Source of the DNA: Acidobacteriota bacterium
GTDB taxonomy: Bacteria > Acidobacteriota > Terriglobia > Terriglobales > Acidobacteriaceae
Length of the DNA: 39,372 nt
NCBI GenBank assembly: GCA_021810625.1
Contig: JAJZIJ010000024.1
Location: 1-39,372 of the forward strand
Direction of reading: 5' to 3'
Part shown: in pieces, positions 5,915 through 14,392 of the stretch
Layout: every line of letters starts with the position of its first letter
Numbering within the stretch: the first letter of the stretch is position 1
Notes under the pieces: generated by a model
Seen by the model: the letters and a program-made list of their open reading frames with translations, nothing else
What the model was told of the DNA's origin: nothing
Databases searched by the model: none
Program-made: the position numbers and the translations under genes

Positions 5915-8224
5915 TTGAACTCGTTGGCGCTGCGCGGCCAGCAGAGTGTCACAGGCATGAACAAGAAGGCTCGGCAACCGTTGACAGCACCCATCCCGCG
6001 CCTGCGGTTTGTGTTGTTGGCGGGAGGTTTTTTGCTTTGGGTCGGCGTGATTGTGGCGCGTCTGGTCTGGCTACAGGTTTTCTGCAATGCGATATACGTC
6101 GAGCGCGCCGCGCACCAGCAGGAGCGCACATTTCAAGTTGCGCCGCGCCGTGGCGTTCTCTATGACCGCAATCTGCAAGAACTGGCGATGACCGTACTCG
6201 TCGATTCCATCTACGCTGTTCCCAGCGAAATCGAAGACAAAGAAGAGGCTGCCCGGCAACTGGCGAAGATCGTTCATACTGATGCCAGCGATTCCTTTAC
6301 CAGCGCAAAGGCCATCGATGCTCGATTGGAGGATTCCCGCAACTTTGCCTGGATTGCGCGGAAGGTTGATTCCAGTGTGGCTGCGCGTGTCAGCAATCTT
6401 GGAATCAAGGGAATATACACGCAGCAGGAATTCAAGCGCTTCTACCCCAACAACCGACTGGCATCGCAGGTGTTGGGCTACGTAAGCCTGGATGACGATG
6501 GGCTGGGTGGCATTGAGCATCGCTTTGACACGGATTTGCACGGGGCGCCGGGACGCATGTTGACGGCTGTGGATGCGCGGCAACATAGCTTCAGCAGCGT
6601 GGAGCGCAATCCGCAGCCCGGTGAAAATCTTGTACTCACGCTGGATGAGCATATTCAGTTTATTGCGGAAAAGGCTCTGGATGCGGCTATGCAGCGCACG
6701 CAATCGGTTGGCGGCACGGTGGTGGTGCAAGACCCAAACACGGGACAGATTCTCGCCCTCGCCATCCGCCCGGCATTCGACCCAAATGACATTCGCCATG
6801 TGCGTCCTTCCATGCTGCGCGATGATGCTGTCAGCGACATTTACGAGCCAGGTTCCGTGTTCAAGCTGGTGACGTACTCGGCGGCCATCAACGAACATTT
6901 GACCAACCCCGATGAAGTCATCGACGGCCAGAATGGAAAAATTATCGTTGCTGGACGCTTGATTCATGACTGGCATCCCTTCGGCGCGATTACGGTAACG
7001 GAGGCGCTGGAACATTCCAGCGATGTTTGCGCCATCAAAGTGGGATTGCGTCTTGGGCCGCAAAAGTTCTACGACTACATTCGCGCTTATGGATTCGGCC
7101 AGCGCAGCGGCATTGAGCTTCCGGCGGAGACGCGGGGATTGTTGCGTCCGCCCGACCGCTGGCAGCCCTCCAGCATCGGCTCCATCGCGATGGGGCAGGA
7201 GGTGGGCGTAACACCGATTCAGGCGATTACCATGATCTCCACCATCGCCAACGGCGGTGTGTATCTGCCGCCGCATATTGTGATGGAGAAAACGACCGAG
7301 GCCAAGGGAAGTCCGCAGTTGTTACCCGCAGCCTTTCACCCGGAAGACAATGTGCCGGAGGCGCTGCCGCCTGGCGCGCACCGCGTGGTTACTACGATGA
7401 CGGCAGCCGAGATGCGCAAGATGATGCAGGATGTGGTGCTCTTTGGCACGGGAAAATTTGTAGGGCTGAACGGCTACAGCGCCGGGGGCAAGAGCGGCAC
7501 GGCGCAGAAGGTCAATCCCGGCACGCACACGTATTCCAAGACAGATTACATTGCCTCGTTTGGAGGTTTTGCGCCCGTGAATCAGCCAGCCATCAGCGTG
7601 CTGGTGGTGCTTGATTCTCCACGCGGCGGGCACCACGGCGGCGAGGTTGCCGGCCCGGTCTTTGGGCAAGTGGTGCAGCAGACGTTGGAATATCTGGACG
7701 TGCCGCACGATATGCCGATTCAACCCTCCAGCCGGATCGCCAGGGAGTATGCGCCAAAAAATAGCGACACGATGGGAGATCACGATCACCCCGGAGATTT
7801 GCGCGCGCTGTTTGCCGAAGTCAACGATCTGCCTGCCGATGATCCCTTGCGGCAGAATCCGCAGTCTGCGACCGAGGACGTATACAAGCCGTCCGTCGTA
7901 TCCAGGTCATCCGCGACGAGCGAAGAAGACATTTCTGGCAATGTCGCGGCGCAGCCGATGCCGCCGAATACATCTCATGCACAATCGAGCGTGCCCACAG
8001 GTGGAGAGAAAAAGCCTGCGCCTTCTTCAGTGGCCGCGCGCGCGGGAGCAAGCGTTAAGGTGCCAAGTTTCGCGGGCCAGTCCATGCGCAAAGCTGTGGA
8101 GACTGCGACCCGTCTGGGCCTGGGCGTGCGCGTTCTAGGCAGTGGCGTAGAGCGCGAACAGGCTCCGGGAGCAGGAACACAGGTGCCGCCGGGAACGGAA
8201 GTTGTGCTGCGCTTCGCAAGATAA
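5915..8224 (+). CDS. ftsI: class B penicillin-binding protein with C-terminal PASTA domain (FtsI/PBP3 type)
   Basis: This is the septal peptidoglycan transpeptidase. The 769-residue protein has a short cytoplasmic N-terminus, one membrane helix (about residues 31-53), a PBP dimerisation domain starting at APRRGVLYDRN, and a transpeptidase domain with the active-site Ser314 in EPGSVFKL, a second motif SSD (368-370, where most enzymes have SxN) and KSGT (526-529). A linker of about 110 residues rich in Pro, Ser and Asp leads to one PASTA domain (about 715-769, VPSFAGQSMRKAVE to VVLRFAR). PASTA domains bind peptidoglycan or beta-lactam-like ligands and are common on division PBPs of Gram-positive and some other phyla. 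The TTG at 5915 gives the longest form; ATG 5957 would remove 14 residues. It follows ftsL by 7 bases. Confidence 0.93.
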   Translation: MNSLALRGQQSVTGMNKKARQPLTAPIPRLRFVLLAGGFLLWVGVIVARLVWLQVFCNAIYVERAAHQQERTFQVAPRRGVLYDRNLQELAMTVLVDSIYAVPSEIEDKEEAARQLAKIVHTDASDSFTSAKAIDARLEDSRNFAWIARKVDSSVAARVSNLGIKGIYTQQEFKRFYPNNRLASQVLGYVSLDDDGLGGIEHRFDTDLHGAPGRMLTAVDARQHSFSSVERNPQPGENLVLTLDEHIQFIAEKALDAAMQRTQSVGGTVVVQDPNTGQILALAIRPAFDPNDIRHVRPSMLRDDAVSDIYEPGSVFKLVTYSAAINEHLTNPDEVIDGQNGKIIVAGRLIHDWHPFGAITVTEALEHSSDVCAIKVGLRLGPQKFYDYIRAYGFGQRSGIELPAETRGLLRPPDRWQPSSIGSIAMGQEVGVTPIQAITMISTIANGGVYLPPHIVMEKTTEAKGSPQLLPAAFHPEDNVPEALPPGAHRVVTTMTAAEMRKMMQDVVLFGTGKFVGLNGYSAGGKSGTAQKVNPGTHTYSKTDYIASFGGFAPVNQPAISVLVVLDSPRGGHHGGEVAGPVFGQVVQQTLEYLDVPHDMPIQPSSRIAREYAPKNSDTMGDHDHPGDLRALFAEVNDLPADDPLRQNPQSATEDVYKPSVVSRSSATSEEDISGNVAAQPMPPNTSHAQSSVPTGGEKKPAPSSVAARAGASVKVPSFAGQSMRKAVETATRLGLGVRVLGSGVEREQAPGAGTQVPPGTEVVLRFAR

Positions 8225-8278
8225 TCTGCAATCCTCCGCAAAATCATTTCTCATGCGAGTAGAATCCAAGCGATATCT

Positions 8279-9838
8279 ATGGATTTCGATCAGGCGGATT
8301 TCGATCAGGCATTGCACGGCGTTGCCGTGGTGGAACGGGCAGGCGCGAATCCACGGGTCACGGGCGTGGAGTATGACTCGCGGCGCGTGCAGGCTGGCGT
8401 TGTATTTGTTGCCATGCGCGGCGAAGTGACGGATGGAAACAAATTTCTTGCCGCAGCGATTGAGCGCGGCGCGGCGGCCATTGTCACGGATTCTGCATCA
8501 TCTTTCGCGTCAATGGTTGCAGCGATGCCGCAGGTGCGCCCGCAGCTTGGACTGGCGCGTGTTGAGCATGGCAGGCGGGCGCTGTCTGGAATCAGCGCGA
8601 ATCTCTTCCATCACCCAGAGCGCAAGCTGCATCTGACCGGTGTTACCGGAACCAACGGCAAGACGACCACAGCCTTTCTTTTGGAATCCATGCTGCGCAG
8701 CGCGCAACGTTCCTGCGTGCTGATTGGAACCATCGAATACCATGTCGCGAAGGCGATATTGCCTGCGCCGCACACCACGCCGGAGTCGCGTGACCTGCTG
8801 CGCATCTTTGCCGACGGCGTGGCGCAGGGCGCGACCGAAGCGGTGATGGAGGTCTCCTCGCACGCGCTCGATCAGGGGCGCGTCTGGGGGCTGCGCTATG
8901 ACACGGCCATCTTCACCAATCTGACGCAGGATCACCTGGATTATCACGGCGACATGGAATCATATTTCAACGCAAAGAGCCTGCTGTTTTCAGGAACAGG
9001 AGCCGCGCCGCCGCGTGTGGCCGTGATCCATACCGAAGATAGTTACGGTCAACGCATTGCTGCGTTGGCAAAAAAATCTGGCTCCGTTGTTTTCGATTAC
9101 GCGCTCCATGACGGTTCCTTCCATGCCGAGGATGTCCAGATCGCCGCCAATGGAACGCGCTTTCGGATGGTTACGCCGGAGAAAACGCTGGATGCGTACA
9201 CGCGGCTGGTGGGCGCGGTGAATGTTCTGAATCTGTTGGCAGCCTCGGCGGCAGCGTATGCGCGTGGCTTGACAATGGACGAAATTCTGCAAGGCATGGC
9301 GCAACTGGAGTGCGTTCCGGGCCGCTTCCAGAGCGTCGATTGCGGGCAGCCCTTCACCGTGGTGGTGGATTACGCGCACACCGAAGACGCGCTGCGTAAT
9401 GTGACGCGGCTGGCGCGCGCGTTGGCCGCCGCCAATGGCGGGCGCGTGATTACGCTCTTCGGTTGCGGCGGAGATCGGGATCGCAGCAAGCGTCCGCGCA
9501 TGGGACAGGCCGCCGGGGAAGGCAGCGACATTGTTGTATTGACGAGCGACAATCCGCGCAACGAAGATCCAAATGGAATTCTGGAAGAAATTTTACCCGG
9601 CGTGCAGGCAACAGGGGTTTCCTATTTTGTAGAAGCAGATCGCGCCGCAGCCATTATGCAGGCGGTGGCCTTGGCGCGTGCCAACGATGTGGTGCTGCTT
9701 GCAGGCAAGGGGCATGAAAAGGTACAAATTCTGCACGACCGTTCGATTCCATTTGACGATGCGGAAATTGCGCGCGCGGCGCTGCGAGAATGGATGAAGT
9801 TGGCGCGGACGGAACCTGCGCGGCTGGCAGGGAAGTGA
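8279..9838 (+). CDS. murE: UDP-MurNAc-tripeptide synthetase, probably meso-diaminopimelate-adding (MurE)
   Basis: MurE adds the third residue to UDP-MurNAc-L-Ala-D-Glu in the cytoplasm at the cost of ATP. The 519-residue product shows the ATP loop TGTNGKTTT (Lys128), the Mur-ligase region MEVSSHALDQGRV, the substrate motif TNLTQDHLDYHGDMESY with its carbamoylated-lysine region (FNAKSLLF), and VVDYAHTEDALRNV at the start of the C-terminal domain. DNPR at 424-427, followed by NEDP, is the signature of enzymes selecting meso-diaminopimelate rather than lysine, so a DAP-type wall is expected. The first codons hold a perfect 12-base tandem duplication giving FDQADFDQA. The gene lies 54 bases after ftsI and 7 bases before murF. 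Confidence 0.96.
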   Translation: MDFDQADFDQALHGVAVVERAGANPRVTGVEYDSRRVQAGVVFVAMRGEVTDGNKFLAAAIERGAAAIVTDSASSFASMVAAMPQVRPQLGLARVEHGRRALSGISANLFHHPERKLHLTGVTGTNGKTTTAFLLESMLRSAQRSCVLIGTIEYHVAKAILPAPHTTPESRDLLRIFADGVAQGATEAVMEVSSHALDQGRVWGLRYDTAIFTNLTQDHLDYHGDMESYFNAKSLLFSGTGAAPPRVAVIHTEDSYGQRIAALAKKSGSVVFDYALHDGSFHAEDVQIAANGTRFRMVTPEKTLDAYTRLVGAVNVLNLLAASAAAYARGLTMDEILQGMAQLECVPGRFQSVDCGQPFTVVVDYAHTEDALRNVTRLARALAAANGGRVITLFGCGGDRDRSKRPRMGQAAGEGSDIVVLTSDNPRNEDPNGILEEILPGVQATGVSYFVEADRAAAIMQAVALARANDVVLLAGKGHEKVQILHDRSIPFDDAEIARAALREWMKLARTEPARLAGK

Positions 9839-9845
9839 GGTAGCG

Positions 9846-11237
9846 ATGCAACGGACGTTGGAGCAAATTCGCTTCGGGATGGACGCAGAATTTTCTGGCG
9901 ATCCAGCGCAGGCCGCTGCCGTGGCCACGGGATATTCCATCGACTCGCGGACAATTGCGGCGGGCGATCTGTTTTTTGCCATTCATGGCGAGCGCCTGAA
10001 TGGTCACGATTACGTGGATGCGGCGCTGGCTGCTGGAGCGGTCGCCGCAGTTGTAGCGCGGCAGGAGCTTCCTCGATACACCGAGCAGAGCCTGCGGAAT
10101 CGACTTCTGGTTGTAGAGGATACGCTGCGCGCATTGCAAGGTTTGGCGCATGATGTGCGGCGGCATTGGGGCAAGCGGTTGATTGCCATCACCGGCAGCG
10201 CAGGAAAAACGACGACGAAAGAGGCCATTGCGCAGGTGCTGGGCGCGCGTTACTGCGTGCGAAAGTCGCAGGGCAACCTGAACAATGGCTACGGACTTCC
10301 GCTGCAACTGCTGCGGCTGCAAGCGGAGGATGAAATCGCCGTCATGGAAATGGGCATGTCGCAGATTGGGGAGATTGCCGCGCTTGCCAAAATCGCCGCG
10401 CCTGACTGGGGGGTTGTTACCAATGTTGGCGTCGCGCACGCGGAGAATTTTTCAGATGGGCAGGCGGGCATTGCCCGCGCCAAATATGAATTGATTGCGG
10501 CTCTACCCCGGCAGGGTAGATCATTTTTGAATTGCGACGATGCCTATGTGTCGCAATTTGGACGGGATTTTCCTGGCACGGCTGTATATTTTGGCATCGG
10601 CATCTGCGCGGATATCCGCGCAGAGGAAATCCATTCGCTGGGTACAGCAGGGACGCGATTTCATGTCATCGCGGGTGAGCGGCGGGCGGAGGTTACGCTG
10701 CAACTTCTCGGCAAACATAACGTATTGAATGTGCTGCCCGCCATTGCGATCGGCATGGCCTGCGAGATTCCATTGGAGACCTGCGCTGCTGCGCTGGAGT
10801 CGTTGATGCCGCCCGACAAGCGTGGACAGATGGAGACCTATGCTGGAGCCACGTTGTTGAACGATTGCTATAACTCCAATCCTGCGGCGCTGAATGCAAT
10901 GGTTGAGACGCTATGCGACATTCCTGCAAAGCGGCACATTGTTGTTGCCGGAGAGATGCTAGAGCTTGGGCCGGAATCGGAGCGCCTGCACGAAGATTGC
11001 GGACGCGCAATGGCGCAGCGCAGCGTGCAGATTGTTGTTGGCGTGCGCGGCCATGCCGCCTCTCTTGTCGCGGGAGCGCGCGCTGCGGGCGGCGACGCGC
11101 TCTTTCTGAACACACCAGAAGAAGCAGGCGCATGGCTGCGCGAAAATTTGCGCGCAGAGGATGCTGTCCTGCTCAAAGCCTCGCGTGGCGTGCGGTTGGA
11201 GCGCGCATTCGAGGCGCTGCGTCCCACAAATAGCTAG
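9846..11237 (+). CDS. murF: UDP-N-acetylmuramoyl-tripeptide--D-Ala-D-Ala ligase (MurF)
   Basis: MurF adds D-Ala-D-Ala to the UDP-MurNAc-tripeptide, completing the cytoplasmic pentapeptide precursor. The 463-residue protein shows the N-terminal substrate domain with YSIDSRTIAAGDLFFAI, the ATP loop ITGSAGKTTTKE (Lys121), the NLNNGYGLPL and MEMGMSQIGEI segments, the VGVAHAENF motif of the central domain, and NDCYNSNPAALNAM in the C-terminal domain. Length is normal. It starts 7 bases after murE with a GAGGTAGCG ribosome binding site. In many bacteria mraY, murD and ftsW follow; here the next gene converges on murF with its stop codon 6 bases away, so the operon ends. Confidence 0.96.
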   Translation: MQRTLEQIRFGMDAEFSGDPAQAAAVATGYSIDSRTIAAGDLFFAIHGERLNGHDYVDAALAAGAVAAVVARQELPRYTEQSLRNRLLVVEDTLRALQGLAHDVRRHWGKRLIAITGSAGKTTTKEAIAQVLGARYCVRKSQGNLNNGYGLPLQLLRLQAEDEIAVMEMGMSQIGEIAALAKIAAPDWGVVTNVGVAHAENFSDGQAGIARAKYELIAALPRQGRSFLNCDDAYVSQFGRDFPGTAVYFGIGICADIRAEEIHSLGTAGTRFHVIAGERRAEVTLQLLGKHNVLNVLPAIAIGMACEIPLETCAAALESLMPPDKRGQMETYAGATLLNDCYNSNPAALNAMVETLCDIPAKRHIVVAGEMLELGPESERLHEDCGRAMAQRSVQIVVGVRGHAASLVAGARAAGGDALFLNTPEEAGAWLRENLRAEDAVLLKASRGVRLERAFEALRPTNS

Positions 11238-11243
11238 AGTCGG

Positions 11244-12158
11244 CTATTCCGCTCCTGCAGCCATCCAGTTGTTCTTGTGCATCCAGTTTTGCAGCAGCAC
11301 AGGCCACATGCGTAGCTCAGGGTTATCCTGTGCGAGCCCAGCGCCATGATGACCCTGCTCAAAGATATGTATCTCCGCGGGAACGCCAGAGCGCAGAAGC
11401 GCTTCATAAAACAGAACGCTGTTCATCACGGGAACAATCTCATCGTTGGTGGTGCTGAAAAGAAACGTTGGCGGCGTTTGCGGTGTCACCTGGGTTTCGT
11501 TGGAGAGTTCATTGACGAGCGCTGGGTTGGGCTGCTCTCCAAGCAATGCATGTATCGACCCCGTGTGTGCGAGTCCGGGCTGCATGCTGATGAGCGGATA
11601 GGCGAGAACCATAAAATCCGGGCGGCTGCTGGCGTGTTCGATGGCATCGGTTGCATCGGGATTGCCCGCGTCAAAATGTGTGCCCGCGGTCGATGCCAGA
11701 TGGCCCCCCGCTGAAAATCCCCAGATGCCAATTTTGTTGGGATCGATACCATACTGCGCAGCGTTGGCGCGAATGTAACGAATGGCCCGTTGTGCATCCA
11801 TCAACTGCGTCGGATGATGATAGCGCGAACCAAGTCTGTAGATCAGAACAAAGGCGGCGACACCACGCGTATTCAGCCAATGGGCAACCTGTGTTCCTTC
11901 CTTGTTGACAGCCAACATCTCATAGCCACCGCCCGGGCACACGATGACCGCCGTGCGCGTTGGATTGTTGGTTGGCAGATAGGGTGTGATGGTTGGCTTG
12001 TCGAGATTGGTGGTGCCCACATCTCCGGGCGCGCCATTCGGCCACAATGGGATTGGCTGTGGCGAGGGATTGTTGCCTTGTGCCGTCACAGCATGTGTCG
12101 TCGAACAGAAAACAAGAAGGCATAGTGATGCAAAGGTTGGAAGAAAAATACGCCGCAC
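11244..12158 (-). CDS. secreted alpha/beta hydrolase, carbohydrate-esterase-like
   Basis: The 304-residue product begins with a Sec signal peptide (VRRIFLPTFASLCLLVFCST, cut near AVTAQG). The mature part is an alpha/beta-hydrolase fold with an oxyanion region VCPGGGYEMLA, a nucleophile elbow GFSAGGHLAS, an acid in NDEIVPV and a catalytic His in GHHGAGL. The PGGGY and SAGGH pattern is typical of the acetyl-xylan and feruloyl esterase-like family near CE-type enzymes. It probably removes ester groups from plant or microbial polysaccharides in the periplasm, but the substrate is not shown. I chose the GTG at 12158, six bases after AAAGGAG, rather than the open frame to 12254, which would overlap the upstream gene. 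It is probably co-transcribed with the beta-galactosidase gene 61 bases upstream. Confidence 0.82.
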   Translation of the reverse strand: MRRIFLPTFASLCLLVFCSTTHAVTAQGNNPSPQPIPLWPNGAPGDVGTTNLDKPTITPYLPTNNPTRTAVIVCPGGGYEMLAVNKEGTQVAHWLNTRGVAAFVLIYRLGSRYHHPTQLMDAQRAIRYIRANAAQYGIDPNKIGIWGFSAGGHLASTAGTHFDAGNPDATDAIEHASSRPDFMVLAYPLISMQPGLAHTGSIHALLGEQPNPALVNELSNETQVTPQTPPTFLFSTTNDEIVPVMNSVLFYEALLRSGVPAEIHIFEQGHHGAGLAQDNPELRMWPVLLQNWMHKNNWMAAGAE

Positions 12159-12219
12159 AGTAGTCTCCTTTTGTAAGCGCGGGTGGCTGCCTCTCCACGG
12201 CATCCACTCGCATGATGGC

Positions 12220-14331
12220 TTATTTCTTAGACTCCGAAAGCACAGCCACGCCATAGTTCGGCAGGGTTACGGATTGCGTTGTGCCTCCGTTCAGCACGTC
12301 TTGCATTTTGGCGGGCAGCGCGATGGTCTGGGATGCCTTGGATACGTTGACCAGAATAAAGATGGTGTGATCCTTGCCGTAGCGTGAATCGACTTCAACT
12401 CCGTTTGGCACGGGGCCAAAGGCGGGCTTCACATGGCTGATGGAGGTCATCCAAGCCGCAGCTTTTTCCATTCCCGCATCATCCATCCATGCGCCAATGT
12501 AGGTGATGCGGCCCTTGCCGACCTTGCGCGTGATGGCCGCTGGTTGGCCGTCGAGCCAGCCATTGCTCTTGCCGAAGCGCTCCAGAACGGTAACGTCGGG
12601 CTTATCCACGCTCAGCATCTCCGCCCAAAGCTGGCTGGTGTTGTTGCCCCATTGACCCTCGACAGGAACAGGATTTTCAAGCGCGTAATATGCCGCCACG
12701 CGACCACCCAACAGGTCGGTCAACGGCCCTGGTTGGAGCTGCGTTTGTAATCCATTGTCGCTATTTTTCATGCCACTCCGCTGGCCCAGTACAAGGTGGC
12801 CGCCGTTGCGCACGTAGGCTATCAGATTCTTTGCCGCAGCATCGGAGAGTACATTCAGCCCCGGAGCCACGACCAGCTTGTACTGGTCAAGAGGCGCGGT
12901 CGGCTGCACAATGTCGATGGATTGCGCGATATTTCGCAAGGGCGCATAGTAACTGAGTAACTCGACAATGGGATCGTAGTTTTTATTATGTTTTTGCCAG
13001 TCGATGGCCCAGAAGCTGGGGTAGGTGTGCAGAATGGCGACCTGCGACTTTGGCGTTGTGCCTGCCAGCGCGGGGCCAGCTTTCTCCAACTCTCTGCCAA
13101 CTTGCGCCACTTCCGTGTAGAGCGGAACGGGCTTGCCGTCGGCTCCGACGAGCGTGCCGTGGTACTCTTCCTGTCCATTCAGTGCGCTGCGCCACTGCCA
13201 GTAGCTGATGGTCTCCGCTCCGTGGCCGATGTTGAGCCATGCCATTGCGCGTACCTCGCCCTTGTTCAGATCGTTGTTGACCTCCGACCAGTTGACATGC
13301 CCCGGCTGCGTCTCCATGACCCAGAAATTCTTACGTTTGAAGCCGCGTGTCAGATCATCCTCAGAGTCATTCCAGTAGATTTTCAGATAGCCTTTGTGCG
13401 CGGCATCCAGATGGCCCTGTCCAATGTAATCGTCCCACGAGGCAATATCCAGGTCTTTGGCGACAACATAGTGGTCATAGCCGCCGAACCAGCCCATCAT
13501 GTTGGTGGTGATGAATTGGCGCGGATCGGCATACTGGCGAATTGCGTCCATCTGATTTTTTTGGTAGCTGCGCCAGGTGTCGCTGACGAAGCGCTTCCAA
13601 CTCAGCAACAGACCGGGGTTGCCATAGCCGGTCTCAATGGGAACCTGGTTCCAGTTGGAGTACGTCTGGCTCCAATAGGCTGTCGTCCAGCGTGTATTCA
13701 GGTTGTCCAGCGTGCCGTAGCGGTTTTTAAGCCACTGCTGGAAGTCCGCCTGCGTCGCGGCATCATAGGAGACCTTGGCGTATTCGTTGTCAATCTGCCA
13801 GCCGATCACGTAAGGATTATGGCCGAAGCGCTGCGCCATGCGGCTGGCGATATCGTGGGCCAGTGCGCGGTACTTTGGATTGTCCCAATTAAATTGCTGA
13901 CGATTGCCATGCCTGGCTTTGCGTCCGTCTTTATGCGTGCGCAGCGTCTCTGGATATTTCTGCGTCAGCCATGCCGGAGGCCCAGCCGTTGGCGTGCCCA
14001 GCACGGTGTAAATGCCGCGCGCGCCCGCCTCGTCGATGGCCTTTTCCAGCCAGTCAAAATCGTAATGTCCCTCCGATGGCTCCATGCTGCTCCACGCAAA
14101 CTCGCCCATGCGAACCATGTGAATGTGCGCCTTCTGCATCAGGTCGAGATCAATCGGCCAGCGCGACTCCGGCCACCATTCTGGATACCATGAGGTGCCC
14201 AGCAGGATCGGTGGCGGCGCGGGAACATTCTTTGGCGCAGGAGCTTGCGCGAAGGCGGCAGGAATGTAGATGGCCGCCGCGAACGGCAGCGTAGTTGAGA
14301 GTAGTGGGGCGAGAACACGAACGATCTTCAA
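12220..14331 (-). CDS. secreted GH42-family beta-galactosidase
   Basis: The 703-residue protein carries a signal peptide (cut near AFAQA, residue 30) and then a glycoside hydrolase family 42 TIM barrel starting LLGTSWYPEWWPESRW. The acid/base residue is Glu183 in WQIDNEY and the nucleophile is Glu340 in WVMETQPG. A glutamine-amidotransferase-like trimerisation domain follows (VVAPGLNVLSDAAAKNL, NGGHLVLGQRSG), then a small C-terminal beta domain ending GVAVLSE. GH42 enzymes release terminal beta-galactosyl, and sometimes alpha-L-arabinosyl, residues; export is unusual for this often cytoplasmic family and points to polysaccharide side chains as substrate. Translation starts at TTG 14331 behind GAGGAG. 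Its partner downstream is the esterase-like gene. Confidence 0.9.
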   Translation of the reverse strand: MKIVRVLAPLLSTTLPFAAAIYIPAAFAQAPAPKNVPAPPPILLGTSWYPEWWPESRWPIDLDLMQKAHIHMVRMGEFAWSSMEPSEGHYDFDWLEKAIDEAGARGIYTVLGTPTAGPPAWLTQKYPETLRTHKDGRKARHGNRQQFNWDNPKYRALAHDIASRMAQRFGHNPYVIGWQIDNEYAKVSYDAATQADFQQWLKNRYGTLDNLNTRWTTAYWSQTYSNWNQVPIETGYGNPGLLLSWKRFVSDTWRSYQKNQMDAIRQYADPRQFITTNMMGWFGGYDHYVVAKDLDIASWDDYIGQGHLDAAHKGYLKIYWNDSEDDLTRGFKRKNFWVMETQPGHVNWSEVNNDLNKGEVRAMAWLNIGHGAETISYWQWRSALNGQEEYHGTLVGADGKPVPLYTEVAQVGRELEKAGPALAGTTPKSQVAILHTYPSFWAIDWQKHNKNYDPIVELLSYYAPLRNIAQSIDIVQPTAPLDQYKLVVAPGLNVLSDAAAKNLIAYVRNGGHLVLGQRSGMKNSDNGLQTQLQPGPLTDLLGGRVAAYYALENPVPVEGQWGNNTSQLWAEMLSVDKPDVTVLERFGKSNGWLDGQPAAITRKVGKGRITYIGAWMDDAGMEKAAAWMTSISHVKPAFGPVPNGVEVDSRYGKDHTIFILVNVSKASQTIALPAKMQDVLNGGTTQSVTLPNYGVAVLSESKK

Positions 14332-14392
14332 AGCAATTTTCTCCTCTGGGAAATCAGCGCACCTATCTTACATGGCGCGGGCATGGCGCAGG

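Noticed and set aside
6071-7276. 401-codon minus-strand ORF opposite ftsI
   Set aside because: It is antisense to the transpeptidase gene; the product is rich in Arg, His and Gln as expected of the complement of GC-rich coding DNA.
12988-14193. 401-codon plus-strand ORF opposite the beta-galactosidase gene
   Set aside because: It lies wholly antisense to a gene with clear GH42 motifs; its product has no recognisable domain and no ribosome binding site.
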